This document shows, piece after piece, positions 36,521 through 49,325 of a stretch of 64,000 nucleotides of DNA. The notes beneath the pieces are model-generated. The model saw nothing but the letters and a program-made list of their open reading frames with translations, was not told where the DNA came from and made no database searches. The position numbers were made by a program, and so were the translations under genes. The DNA lies in NCBI GenBank assembly GCA_036872755.1, contig JAVHNS010000005.1:372001-436000 (forward strand), given 5' to 3'. How positions within the stretch are numbered: position 1 is the stretch's first letter; every line of letters begins with the position of its first letter. Source of the stretch: Orbilia blumenaviensis. Taxonomy: Eukaryota > Ascomycota > Orbiliomycetes > Orbiliales > Orbiliaceae.

Positions 36521-37503
36521 GGCGATCGCCGTCAATGTCCGATTCAAATAAAATCGAATCGAATTGAATTGAATCCTTTTGGTGGTTGGCAACTAATAGT
36601 GTAGGCAAGAGGTAGGTAGGCCAGGTAGGTAAGTAGGTAGGTAGGTAGGTAGTACTATAGTAATAATGGGTGGTAATAAGAAGCAGGTCTGGGTCAAAGG
36701 ATGGCCCGCAGGAACCGGGACAAACTCCCCTGCATGAACCGCAGTAGCAGTAGCAGTGCCCACTATTCTGAAGGGGATCCGAAGGGGCCCATATGCCCAC
36801 CAATCTGGGGGCCATGGCCATCTCCTAGGCCTACGTAACTGTAAAGCTGATGACTGTGGATTACGTAAGGTCACCGGTCCACGGGATTCTCACGTGACAG
36901 GGGTATCAATTTCAGTCAAACAGCAGCAGAGTATGGGGGAAGACTCCACAGAGAGGGTAACCGACGGGCCCCGGGTTGAGTGAACTGAGTACTGGCTGAG
37001 TGACTGACTAAGGTCCCCCAAAGCTATCACGTCGTCCCCCTGCCAGCTTCTCTGCCTCTGCCTCTGCTCCTGCTTCTACCTCCAATTTCCATTTCCCGCC
37101 CTTCCTCTTCCCCCTCCACCAACCACCACCGCCACACAGAACAGAGCCCCTCCCCCAATTGCTCTCCGCAAACTGTACCGCCGTGGTTATTTATCTACCT
37201 AACGTCAATAGGTACCTGGAACTTCTAGATCCTTCCGGAGGCATATAGGTATATATTAATCTCTCTATCGCGAACCTCTCTCGGCTTGTCCCTTTCTCCT
37301 TTTCCGTCCCATCCTCACCCAAACAAGCATCTGCCTGCTTTCTAACCGTCGGTGTTCGGTCAGCTAAGAAAACCGTTGAACGAGCGAGAGAGAAAGAGAA
37401 AAAAAAACTCTGCAGCCTCCTCCTCCTCCTCCAACTGTTACACCCCACGTCTATATTTTTCCACGAAGACGACAACAACCGCGTAATATCTATCTTCCAC
37501 AAT
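36521..37503. promoter_or_regulatory. Divergent promoter region CMC4 / SUMO
   Basis: The two start codons diverge across 983 bp. A GTAG tandem repeat lies at 36611-36651. From about 37020 to 37180 the sequence is strongly pyrimidine-rich, and CTCCTCCTCC triplets occur near 37420; these look like the SUMO promoter and 5' leader. No gene is supported. Confidence 0.5.
36611..36651 (+). repeat. Imperfect GTAG microsatellite
   Basis: Repeated GTAG units, partly interrupted by CCA and AA, over about 40 bases. Confidence 0.75.
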
Positions 37504-38063
37504 ATGTCGGATTCATCCCCTCCACCACAGAAGAATGAAGGCCCATCTGAGGGCGCTAGCGAGCACCTCAACATCAAGGTCACGGATAACAACAATGAGG
37601 TCTTCTTCAAGATCAAGCGCTCCACTCAGCTGAAGAAGCTTATGGACGCGTTTTGCGAGCGTCAGGGAAAATCTCCCACCACTGTTAGGTTCCTCTTCGA
37701 TGGTTCGAGGGTGCAGCCAGGTGATACGCCCGATACTGTAAGTTTTCCTTCTCTCTGATTTGCCACGTTTGCTTTTAAAAAAGAGCTCGCGATCCCACAT
37801 ACTATGGTACCACACAGCATGCGCTATGCAAGATTTCGGCTCGGTAGATGCATCCAAGCAACCCATCCGATACTGCTAGAGCTGTCTGGTTTGCCTAGCA
37901 CGATCTGCCTAAGTACTAGCTTAGGAAAAGCGATTGTTGGAACTATCGTTGGGGGGGTTGGTACAATTTTAGGAAGGTCGAAGCTAACTAATCTTTTTAG
38001 CTCGATATGCAAGATGGTGACACGCTCGAGGTTCACCAAGAACAGATCGGAGGCTCTTGGTAG
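37504..38063 (+). CDS. SMT3: SUMO (small ubiquitin-like modifier) precursor
   Basis: Exons 37504-37737 and 38001-38063; 98 aa. SUMO is conjugated to lysines of nuclear proteins through its C-terminal diglycine. The ubiquitin fold is evident from EHLNIKVTDNNNEVFFKIKR, then TQLKKLMDAFCERQGK, VRFLFDGSRVQPGDTPDTL, and DMQDGDTLEVHQEQIGG. The protein ends GGSW, so only a two-residue tail needs removal by a Ulp-type protease. The 263-nt intron is long for this region; without splicing, the first exon ends SFPSL and lacks the diglycine. The N-terminal 20 residues are flexible and Pro/Glu-rich. Confidence 0.96.
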
Positions 38064-40143
38064 ATATATCCCTATAGCGTCTTACACCTAGACCGCTCGC
38101 TATCGAACTATAGTCCCGCGCTCCTGGGACGAATATCACCAAACCGATGGGAACGGAACAGTCGCAGACTTTCTCCCTTGGTCTTTATAAAATCGATACA
38201 TAAAGAGAAGGGAACAATTCAATTCAAGGGATCCAATTTTTATCACATTTTAGTTCTTCCTTTGCTGGTGTTTTTCGGAGTTCCCCCTTGACGTCGTCTT
38301 TTTCTTTTTTTTAACTTTAACCCAGATCACCTTTTGATCTTTTTCCCTTTTTTTTTCTTGTTCTTTATAATGATAACCTTCCCTCTACTGTCGATGCCTC
38401 CCTTACGCTGAATGACTAAAATTTTTCCTTCCCCCCTTACCTTCTCCGATTGCCCGTCGTTGAAGACACTGATGGTTGTTATACACATGGTGGAAACTTC
38501 CCCAGCCCTTTATTGTATGTAACTTAGAACAACAAAACAAAAACCATCGATACCTAGCCGATTCTAATGATAAGCTAGGTTGCCGTTCAGAAATAACCGT
38601 GTCCATGCTACGAAACTGATTACTCCATGTTCAACATCGACACTTCGCATTGTGGAGACTGGCCTTACGTGCAAGGCGATGTTCATCGGAACACGCTCGA
38701 ATCGATCTTGACCAGGAACCTCAGGATTTTAGGACCCGAGAGCCGTTTGGCCGAATTCGGCTTTTACCCCCTAAATACAACCTATCCTGTCCTACATACC
38801 CAATGCTGAAGCTTAAACTTGGGCCGGCCAGCTACTTCTTTCTCACTAGGACTATAGGATTGATTCTTTGCCTCATATTGTCGGAATCTCCTGACAGGAC
38901 CATCGAACGACTGTAGTCGAAACAAACAAACGCTTGCCCTTGCCTTTGCCTAATAACGACCCGCGCGCTAACAAAGATCGATCTGCCACCCGCTACCAGC
39001 CCCTGCCTCAGTTCAGACGCTCAGACCTGTTTTTTAACGACACGGCTGTACCAGCCACTGATCTACAGATCTCTTCTTTTTTTGGGGGGGTTCCCTGTGC
39101 ATTTTGGCTTTGCCGTTATTTTTGGATGGGGGAGGCCGAGGAACGTATGCATTATGTCGGGAGTATTCGAGGATTCGAAGTTCTAGATTTCCGATCTTGC
39201 AATGCAATGCTATACTCCACAACGAGGGTCGGCAATATAACGTTTTTTCTCTCTGAAGTCCCTGGTTAGGTCAATGTCATCATGATATATGTGATATATG
39301 TGATGGTGATTCTTAATCAGATTTCAATTGCGTATTTATGCCAGGAGGACGACGTACGGGACGGAGTTATGTGAAGCATTCCGGAGTTCACATATCAACC
39401 GAAGGCTCAACATCGAGATCGGACATGGCCGGTCTTCTTACTCCTGGCTATTGAGCTGATTCTTGACGGATTGAAGATGATCTATACATGTTCAACAGAT
39501 ACGTATTTGAACATCATCGATACACTAACGGAGGACTTTCCGCTACCATTCAGAACAGTTCACAGGCAGTGATGTTTGAAATATATTGCTAGGATCCTTC
39601 AACCTTCAAATGTTACACATGGAGAGCTATGGAGAACTGACCAGAAGATTCTAACCATCAGCCATGATTCACAGATTTAGGACCACGAGAGAGAGAAAAT
39701 AACTATTCGAAAACTGGTGAAAGCTGTACTGAAGCACGTGTATCCTTTTACCGCCTAGAATTGGCTACACCGACAAAATCTCCCAGCTATTCCTACTGGT
39801 CAAATTCAATCGACTATACAGAAGATTCAACATCACACACATAAGCCAAGGCCTTCCTTCAACCTATTCGCTACAGCTGAACTCATGAAACGAAACGTGG
39901 ACGATTCACAGAACAGAACAGCAATTCGAAACGGATAAGCCCTTTTTTTCCCCGCAGAGGCAAAAAAAAGCCACAGTTCCAAGTTGACAGCGGTAAAAAC
40001 GCTCCACTGCACTGTTCGTCGTCTACAAACAAAACGTTGACCCGCCTGTAGATTAGATACATGCATATGTACCCAAGCCCCGTCTTCCCCGTGACCTCGT
40101 GACCTCATTTTTTCTGCAACTGCAAGATAAATTAATTGCCTTT

Positions 40144-40164
40144 AAAAAAAAAAAAAAAAAAAAA
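40144..40164 (+). repeat. Poly-A homopolymer (21 A)
   Basis: Twenty-one consecutive A in the gene-free stretch; one of several such runs here. Confidence 0.8.
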
Positions 40165-40398
40165 GGTGCTGCATGATAACGTATGCGAGTGCGGTTCCTA
40201 CATGCCACAGATCCCTAAGGAAGTCAAAAAAGTACCATTGGGTTTGAACATCGTCCCCACGAGCTCCCCTTACCCTCAGGGTTATTTCTACCATACATCG
40301 TCTACACGCATGTATCATGCACTATATCGTCCTCTTGGAACCAGTTTTTCATTCCCTTTCTCCAAACCCTTCCCTTGTAGTTGCATGTCCATAAATCG

Positions 40399-40422
40399 AA
40401 AAAAAAAAAAAAAAAAAAAAAA
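40399..40422 (+). repeat. Poly-A homopolymer (24 A)
   Basis: Twenty-four consecutive A, 235 bp from the run at 40144-40164. No adjoining retroposon-like coding sequence or target-site duplication was recognised. Confidence 0.8.
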
Positions 40423-41538
40423 TCCATGAAAAAAGACAGGCAGGAATAACCCTTGCCTACGTACAGTACTTTACCTGGCTTAGGTACCTACATCTCGTGT
40501 ATCGGCAAAAGGAAAAAAAAACGGAGAAAAGAGGCACATAGGGCAAGGCGAATAATATCTGTACAACCACATCTATCTGACATGAATACGACGTTTAAAA
40601 AAGAACTCGTCTAATTATTCCTACAAATCATACACTCCAGGAATCGGATGCACTTCCCCCTTCCCTTCCCTCTCCCATCCAATGAATCCTTCCCAAGAAA
40701 AAAAAAATAATAAGCCGAGAGATCGCACTCGCATGAGAAATCCCTCCTGCATATAAATCCCAAGGCAATCCAATGATACCATATAGAATATTCCACGAGA
40801 ACAGTACATACGACCACACCCCCCCCAGCTTGTTTTTTTTCCTTTGCGAATATCTGTGATAACTACTACATAAACAGCATACCACTATAAAACGATCGGG
40901 TAATTTAATTCGGCATAGGCCGGTGATATATGTATGAAGTATTCACATCACCCCGAAGAAATTAAACCAACAGAAAAATAAATGCACGGCCAACTCAGCC
41001 GTCCTCTCATTTGACGGAAGCATTCGCGGGAGTGGTATCATTAAGCTTGGGGAATGCTATAAATGTACGTACTTTTGGTCATTTGATTGATATTTTAATT
41101 AAGAAGAAGCTTTTTTTTTATTGTCCGTTGCTTGGTTGCTTGATGCTAAACTTATTTCACAATAGGGCACGGGATTACGCCTTTTTGTGATTTAATACTG
41201 ACGATTAAGTGCTACACCATCTTAATTTTTTTTTTAAATAGGATTCTTTCTTTTTTACGCTTTGATTATCAACTTGCATTAGTTAAAAAAAAAAAACTAA
41301 TTTACTTTAATTTTCACTGTTACTACTCTGTGCGTTTCAAAAAATTCTTTTTAGCCAGCGATCGAGTAAGCTGGGTCAGCAGCCAATTTGAGTGTCTTTT
41401 TTCCCATGTGTTTTTTCTGGGGGGACTGTGCCATGTGATAGTGGGGAGGAATAGAAAAAATGATAATGATAGTAGTAGCTCATGCCTCACAATTCATGAG
41501 CCGTATTCGTGTCTATCAGCCCTCCGGTGATTGGACCC

Positions 41539-41556
41539 GGGGGGGGGGGGGGGGGG
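41539..41556 (+). repeat. Poly-G homopolymer (18 G)
   Basis: Eighteen consecutive G, preceded by CCC, in an otherwise AT-rich intergenic region. Could form a quadruplex or could be a sequencing or assembly artefact in length. Confidence 0.8.
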
Positions 41557-42497
41557 TTGGAAGAAAACAGCCGTAGCTGAAGCTAGCTAACTCAGTAGTG
41601 AACGAGGTGGTTTTGGTGTGTGATGTGTACGTATAGGCAGACATATGACAAAACGAACCGACCACCACCACGAAACAAAAAATAAAAAATAAAAAATAAT
41701 ACTAAGCAATGATGACTACTCGTAATATCAATACAAACCACTGAGCTAAGAAAGAAGACAATGCGGGATGAAACTTTTAGGGGAGAATGATCGAGGGGTT
41801 CTTGGAAGAATAAAAGTGGAGATTTTGGTTGTTTTTCTTTTTTTCTCTTTCTTTTGGGTACTGCCGTTGTAGAATAATCTTGAATTTCATCATCGGAAGC
41901 AAAAAAAAAAAAAAAAAAAAAAGAGGTTGAGTCACAAAAAAGAAAGAAAGAAGGAGCTTGAGAAGGATCAATGATGGAAAACAAAACGTAGCCACGAGGC
42001 TTTTTTGAAGGAAAAATACAGTGTAGAGGAAATACAGAACATGTTCCCGTAGTAGTAAAAACCTATATCCCAATGTATAACAGCAAAAAAATAACGAGGA
42101 AAAAAGGATAAAATCGCTGGAGAGTCATAATAATACCGCAAAAAGGGTTATGCTAAAAAACAGGGAAAACCAAAAATCGTAAAAGACAGTGTGTGCCGTT
42201 GTTAGAGTAGAAAGAAAAGGGAAACTAAATCAACATCATTAAAAGACAATTTGAAATGCGGGTATAAATTATCCAACGGTGCAGCGCACAGGTATCATGA
42301 TCCGAAAGTATAAATGAAATATAAGTAATAAAAGAAAAGGCATTTTGAGCAGATAAGGAAAAGCAGGTATGCCGATGCTAGAAAAACAAAAGACCCGACC
42401 TGAGATAGGAAAATATAAGAGTGATAAGTTGTAAATGATAGAAAGGAAAATGAAGGAAAAAATGATATCGGTGTGAATTAGGTAGGTTGAAGAAGGA

Positions 42498-43461
42498 TCA
42501 TCTCAGACCGCTTGCCTGCAGCGAGGCCGCGAGATCATCCCAGACGCGAGGGTCGACTGCCTCGTCTTCCTCGTCGTAGACTCGAAGGTTGCCTCCAATC
42601 TTTTTGTTCTTAAACGAAGCGAGCCTTCGGACTGGACAGCTACTCGATCCGAGGACCTCATCGACCTCGCTTTGAATGTTGACAAGATTCTCCATGGAGC
42701 GTTGAAGCTATGAGAAGATTTTCAGTTAGCACAAGTGTTCTTTCTAGTGGCTTGTAGTTTAATAATGGACTTACAGAAAGATCTAGATCCCGCTTAAGGA
42801 TACAATATCTCGTCCTCAATCCTCTTTGTTGAACAAAGTAGCCCTTTTGGCACATCCTTTCGGCGATATCGCTCCAACACGACATGCCTTCGACATCCTT
42901 AAGGTGAAGCAGGTACTGGTCGTCCTTTGTAAGGCACGAGTACTGGCTGCTATTATCGCTAGAGGCAATGCTGTCCATTGATCGTTTCCGGCCAACGACC
43001 TTGTAGCAAGAAATCTCAGAAGAAGAATGAGAAGACAGAGAGTCCGAAATAGATTCTGGTGACAGGACTGGCGTAGTGCTCGTGGTTGTAGAGCTCGATC
43101 TGGAGAGGTCTGGGGTAGATGAGCCACTTGATGTCTTAGTTCTTCTTTCGTTCTTGATGGAAGGAAGTCTGGTCAAGAGGCGTTTTGAATCTTTTGCCTC
43201 GGATCTGGGGATGCAGTTATAAGGTGCCATCTTGTTTGTGATTACTGACGGGCGAGTGGGTAGTGGGGTAAAACCCGATGTGCCTGGTGTACCACTAGTA
43301 GCAGCGGAGCCGGAGACGGAAGGAAAGGGCTTAGAAGTATTTGATAAGGAAGTAATGCCGTCAGAATCCTCTAGATTAAGCCTTTCCGGTAAGAGCAACG
43401 GCGATGGATGGTCGAAAGACGACGACTGCTGCTGTTGGACAACCGCGGTTACCGAATCCAT
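42498..43461 (-). CDS. Hypothetical protein with SANT/Myb-like segment
   Basis: Exons (minus): 43461-42775 and 42707-42498; 298 aa. The first 170 residues are low-complexity, rich in Ser, Thr and Pro (SSTTTSTTPVLSPES). Residues about 178-223 (LTKDDQYLLHLKDVEG, then WSDIAERMCQKGYFVQQRGLRTRYCIL) have the spacing of a SANT/Myb-type three-helix domain with two of the three aromatic anchors. The second exon adds an acidic tail (VYDEEDEAVDPRVWDDL). A basic patch VVGRKRSM could direct it to the nucleus. A DNA- or chromatin-binding role is possible, but the match is by pattern only. It stands alone between two gene-free stretches, which is common for fungal regulatory genes. Confidence 0.7.
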
Positions 43462-46400
43462 CTTTTTTTCTTCGAAACTTTCTGGAAAATTTTCTTTTAA
43501 TCTAGACTCTTTATATATATTTTTCCGGCCTTGCAGCTTGTGGATGTAAGATAGATCTGGCAGTAAATGGTATAGCGCGATGGATACCCCGTGACCTGGT
43601 CTGAGCGATTAATTGAAAGATGATATAAGATGTTCCTGGGGAAGGGGGTGTGTGGGCTGCTGGGGCTGCTAGGGCTGCTGGTATCTTGTGTTGATTGTGT
43701 GGTATGTCGACGTCGGGGCAGGTTTCAAGAAGAAGGGCTGTGCCAAAGATAGAAAAGGAATATTCCGGGTGAGAAAAAAAATAAAAATGTTCGAAAGAAC
43801 AAGAACCAGAAAAGAAGAAAGTGCCGGACGACGGGAGCAAGCGAGAACGTCTAGCTTGCAAAGGGAGAGATATTCCGAGATTTCGAAATGGTTCCTCGGG
43901 ATGTTAATATAAAAACGAGGGAGCTCGTGGGGTAAGTTCAGTTTAACTAGACTGACTGACTGTCTTCGAGAAGAAAGTTGTTAAAGAAAGAAACACTTGT
44001 TAAGAAATATTTCGTCCGAAGAATAATATAAATTGATATCAAAGCCCAATGAGAAAAAGCTGAGGTTTGCTGTGCTCGGTTTCTGCAGGGCTGTGGCTCT
44101 GCCAGGAAAGAGGCACCGTATCCTCTCTCGTCCCTTACTGGATCCAGGAAATGCAAGCAGAGAAAATCCGTTCCGAATAGGTTGATTCTTCCTTCCCCCA
44201 AATGCCTCAATGCAATCTCCAAAAGCCAGACAATTTGCGAGAAGGTCGTCTATGCAAACTGCGGTTTTCCCAGGTTCGGTAATCCCTCTGCAGGGATGGT
44301 TCTGTTTCAGCTCCAGCCGAGGAGGTCCACCGCGGTCAGGTTAATTTCTGACTGGACTGTGCAGGTCAGAAATCCAGAAAAGATAGCAAGATTATTTTAT
44401 TTTTTCCCCTGGGTCCTTGTTATCACGACAAGTTCAAGTTGGTAGGGTTGAAAAAAAAAAAAAAAAAGTAATCCGTTCCCTGGTATCAGTGGTAGTGGCA
44501 ATTAATGCACAGTAGGAAAGTCTGGTATCTTGTTCCGGTTGGATTGTCTCCGCTTAAAGCGCAGCTTGAACAGGCCTTGTCAGATGAGGCCTTTTTGATG
44601 ACCTTGCTTTTGTTATAAATATAAGAGCGAATTCAGAAAGACAAGAAGGAAAAAAAAGATTTTCCTGTTAATCTGAGATCCTGAATTTTTTTTTTATTTT
44701 TCGGTCGAATAGAAATGCTTCGGCGCTAGTTGTGGGGAAATATAAACCTTGAAGGTTGAGGAAAGGAAGGAATGCAAGATGCACCTCGTCAAGAATGGAC
44801 GTACGACTAGGGCGAGAAACGAAATATCTGGGTTGCGATTTATGGACATGGGCACGTTTTTAAAGAACGATAATTCAATCGATTCTTGATGGATCGAACC
44901 AAGACCCGCCCGCCAACCTTACCAGTTAGCCTTCTTGGTCGTTCGAACAAGGGCGGTCGATTGGATTGCTGCTTACCTAGGTACTTAACTTAGCTAAGTT
45001 ATTTGCTTGTTGAAAAATGACCGCAGTTAGTGTACGTATTGCCTATTGACGACAAGCAAATCGAGCGGAAACTAAGCTAAAAGTTGCAGGATAGCCTATC
45101 CGGACTTGGATGGCCGTAAGTATATCTTTCTGCCCTTGTTGGATCCACGTTGGCACAAGGCTGTGTGTGCATGGACCGACGCAATTGGTTTCGGAACATC
45201 GTGAACAGTTATCATGTCGTCGTCGTCGTCGTCGCTTGGAACGAAAAGGCTAGACCGACAGGTACCAACTGCTCTAGGTCGTAGTGCTCCCGTTTTGCCC
45301 TTGTCCTAAAGCATATCTGTCCCCCCCAGCTGGCCAGGAGGGTTGTTGCTGCTAGCATGCTATAAGCTGGGCTGGACGAAAAGACACACAAAGTTGCACC
45401 TGCACCACATGTCAGCCTGACATCAGACATGCATAGCTTGCATAGCAAAGCAAGTCCATATCAACGCGGGTCTTCCAACTTGATCTGCCAGACGGAAACC
45501 GCGAAAGCAGTAATATGGAGAACCAGAATCCACATAGATGCCGTGGCCTTCGAGTAGACGCTTGCGGGCATCATACATATCATGAACAGAGACATGGCCA
45601 TGGTATGGCCTGGCATTCTGCTCCACGCCCCATTCCATCGATCCGAGTGGACGAAGGCCAATCTGCAATTGCAACCCCCCTCGGCATAACCTGCAATGCA
45701 ATCGCTGTATGGTTACCAATTGCCCGGGCCAGTTTTCACTTCCGAAGCCACGACTTACCGAACAGCCCTCTTGACCTGGCCTCTGATGTCCTTCCTAAAA
45801 GTCCCGCACGCTTGACGCCAATGAATCCTAAAGAGGAAAAGCACATGTGAAGAACCTTGGCTTTTTTTTTTTCCTCGAGGAGGTTGTGTTGCTTGTCGTT
45901 ACTTTTCAAGGTTTGTTTCACGATGTCACGATAGCGAAAAAAAAAAAGCTTTCTGACAGTGATCCCTGTTCGGAATCGTATCAGATACCTTGATGAAGAC
46001 GGTGTCGATCTTGGGCTCATTTTTGTTTTTTAATCCCATGCCATCAGGTCATATTTTAGTTATTTGTGAATGTGAACTGGGCTGAGGGATTTATTCTAAA
46101 TACTTTGACGATATCAGGAGGCATAGATGCAATGACAATCAATTCATAAAAGCGGCCTTATTTCGTCAGATAGCATACTATAGCTAGTCAACATGGCAGA
46201 CCTCGTAATTATAGCCTCAGGTTGCAGGTATACGATTGTGACTAGTCATGTAGCTGGCCCAAGCTGACTGGAGAAAAGAAAAGGATGCAGATATCGAAAA
46301 TCCTAGCCCAGCTGAAAAAGCTCATGAGTAGAATTGCCATTTCGTCTATAAACATTTCCCGTCCTCGTCCGGATCCAATCCCAAGCACAGTGGACATGCC

Positions 46401-49325
46401 ATAACCCTTGGCAGTATTACCTAACGGCCTGGCTTTACAACATTCTCTAAAGAGCATTTGATCATCAGTGTAACGTTTGGAATCCCATTGATAAGGAAGC
46501 CGTGACCACGGCTTTACGAGAGTGCGACGGGAACCGTTCGATATCCGGATATTCCTCGTGCCCCATTGCCTGGAAATGGAAAGCTTTCTGTACGACTTGA
46601 CTTTGAGGCATATATAAAAAAAAGTTTAGTTTTTCTGTTCTCATTCACTCTCTCTGCTCTAATATCGAAACGGCCCGTCGCTATCGAATCGAAATCGTTA
46701 ATTGGCATCCGATGCATCGAAGTTATCAATCGGGGTATAAAAACTGTTAAGTGCAGGGCAATGACATATAGAAACGTAAAAGTTACGTCGAGTCGAGTCC
46801 CCTGCCCCAAAACCAGCTCGACAGGGTGAAAAAGAGCGAAAGGATCAGGCCAGCATCGTGACATTCTTGGGTTCGAGACGCTTCGAAATATCGAGAGGGA
46901 AAAAATTGATCCATCCGCTAGCCATGTCTAGCCATTCTCCGGGCTTGAAATCCGAGAATACCTTTTCCTGGAGGCAGAGATTGCCCAGCTACTCTGAAAG
47001 GCATGGTTTCAATGCGCTAACGAGGCGTCGCCCCATACTTCTGGGTCATCGCGAGAAGAAAAACATGGCAAGGGTAAAGGACCGTCTTCCATGTGCCGTG
47101 TCTTGACCGTTTCGCTAGCCTGAAGTCGAATCGAAAGGCACCGGGGTTATCTCGAATTCCTTAAACGATGCCGACGTCACTGGGGATTTTACCCGCTGGC
47201 AATCTCGCAAATATAATAGCGTTTTCCAAACCCGAGAAAAAGAATAAAATCAAGAGACAGCAACCTGACTATCTCGAGTTAGTCGTCAATTAAGAGAAAA
47301 ATTTAAAATCAACGACTTGCTAAATCCTAATCTTGACCCGCGGCCAACGGAGTCCGCGCAAATGTCCCGCTATCCGGAGCACTAACCACTGCTAACTGTT
47401 TGATCTATTAAAGCTCTTTCCCCAACAAGTTGAAATCCTTGTATCCTAGTTCTTTTTTCTTTGACAAGAGGGGAAACTTTCCCTTTCCTTTCCTTTGCCC
47501 CGCATTTTCAAAAAAAAAAAAAAAAAAAAGTCTTGTGCCAAGGTGTGATGGTCTCAATCGCAACATGCAGCCGCAGGGTGCCTGCAAGATGATAGCTGAT
47601 ACTCACACGTGCCGCTGCATGCGATGCCCATTTTCCTTTTGATAGAAAAGAGGAAGAGCGCTAACAAGAGCCCCATCTTTCTCCGTCCCCAAGACCGATG
47701 CATTGCATGCATTCCAATCGAAGAAGAAGACTCATCCAGAAGATGGAACCTCGTGATCATAAGGGTCTAGATGCATTAATTGGCTTAAAAAAAGAATATC
47801 GGAAACGGCCTAGGCGAAAGGTTGTGATCGGGAGCGGGAACATTTCGCTTTCTTCAGGGTACAATAATCGGATGAAAATTTATTTTCGTTATTTCGTGTG
47901 GAGTAGGTGCAATTCGGTCTGGGGAGGACGCCACATGAAATATATCTGCACATTCCATTGATGCATAAATCCGTGCGTGTTCAATGTCGACTAGTTCTTC
48001 AACTAGCTTAGCCGGTGGTATATTCGAATTCGAGGATGCCAAAAACGAAATGATTAACGATAATTAGTGGGGGAAAGAGGAATAATCATGATAACGTATC
48101 AGTTGCTACTAGGGAGATAACCGACTGGATCTTAAGATCTGCAACTACCTGGGAGCATTGAACCCGAATTCGACTGCCAGCTGGTTGACAGCTAGCTGGT
48201 GGCCTGATGGGTAGTTCAAAGTCTTATCATTGCCAATGTCGTCAGTATTTCGCAAACATAGCGCTGCAGTGGGAAGTCGCAAGAGAGGTGCAGCCACATT
48301 GGTGGCGAATGCGGATGGGCTGACGGCTAGCATAGCCGAGGGTTCGAGGATTGGTTTTATGATAACGACGATATCATTATCGCCAAAATATCCAACATGT
48401 CGATAGCGGACATGATAGTTAACGTTTATCGTATAGAATTCAACTAGAGCGTTTATATGATTGTTCGATATTATATTCTGGAAGGGAGCTGACTTAAAAA
48501 TGCATTGATGTCGCAATTGAACCCTAGTATTGCTGCCCGCTAGTGAAGACGAGATCAAGGTTTAGGCAGTTCGAAGAAGAGCATGGGATTCTTGAGCCGA
48601 AAAGCGTGTATCCGATGCATTGAGAAACGGGAAACGACCTGTCAAAAATACGGCTAGCGAGGGAGAGAGAGAGAAGCAGAATGGAGTTAAGAAGATCTCG
48701 TATTATTAAAATAAATAGAAGAAAAAGTACTTTTGGAGCGACTAGTAAACCAATCGTTTAAGAGGCCTCATCTGAAACGGCTCGAGCATATCTGCTGACG
48801 AGAGAACGAGGAGGTCCTAAACGAACATTTTTCATTATTAAAAGAAAAAAAGCTTATTGGAAAAAATTGAATAAAAAAATCATAGTCCAAAAATATATCC
48901 CTGGGTATCTCTAGTAGTCCAAACATTAAAGAAATAAATGATCGCGAGAAAGCTGAAGGCGTTCAATGACACCCCAGAAGGCCCGGAAAGTGGCGGGCTT
49001 CGGAAAGTACCCTCCCGTTATTGTTAGTCTCATAAAGGTAGAAAAGAAGAATAAGAAGGGGCAAGCACCCAAGAACTAACGTGAAAAGAGGAAAATAAGC
49101 AGAATGGAAACGGAACAAAGAAGGGAGCGGTTGATGGAGCAGCGGCTGATGATGAAGGCTACTGCCGACTGATAAATGGAATACGCCGCCCAGAATAGCA
49201 ATAAGGTGGATAATAGCATAGTAGAGAGTCGTTCTAGTGTTCAAAGAGTTTTAGTGTTGATGTTGAAGGTTTGGCATGGCATCTGCATCCGCCGAGAAAG
49301 GGAGGTTTAGTGTCGAGCTAGCGCC
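43462..49325. other. 5.9-kb gene-free stretch
   Basis: No supported gene on either strand. The region upstream of 43461 must include the promoter of the SANT-like gene. Runs of 17 A (44451-44467) and 20 A (47510-47529) occur. Open frames of 60-137 codons are present but have no family resemblance, no splice partners and mixed composition. Long regulatory DNA, non-coding RNA or decayed sequence are all possible. Confidence 0.45.

Larger units (their letters stand above)
38064..42497. other. 4.4-kb gene-free stretch with long homopolymers
   Basis: No coding frame, tRNA or other gene could be supported on either strand. It lies between the 3' ends of SUMO and of the SANT-like gene. Notable are A runs at 40144-40164, 40399-40422 and 41901-41922, and 18 G at 41539-41556. 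An unseen long non-coding RNA, very long 3' UTRs, or orphan short genes cannot be excluded. Confidence 0.5.

Noticed and set aside
45423..45850. Overlapping frames of about 100 codons on opposite strands
   Set aside because: No recognisable motif on either strand; mutual shadows in non-coding DNA.
48145..48558. 137-codon minus-strand frame
   Set aside because: No family features and composition like surrounding intergenic DNA; the listed start lacks supporting context.
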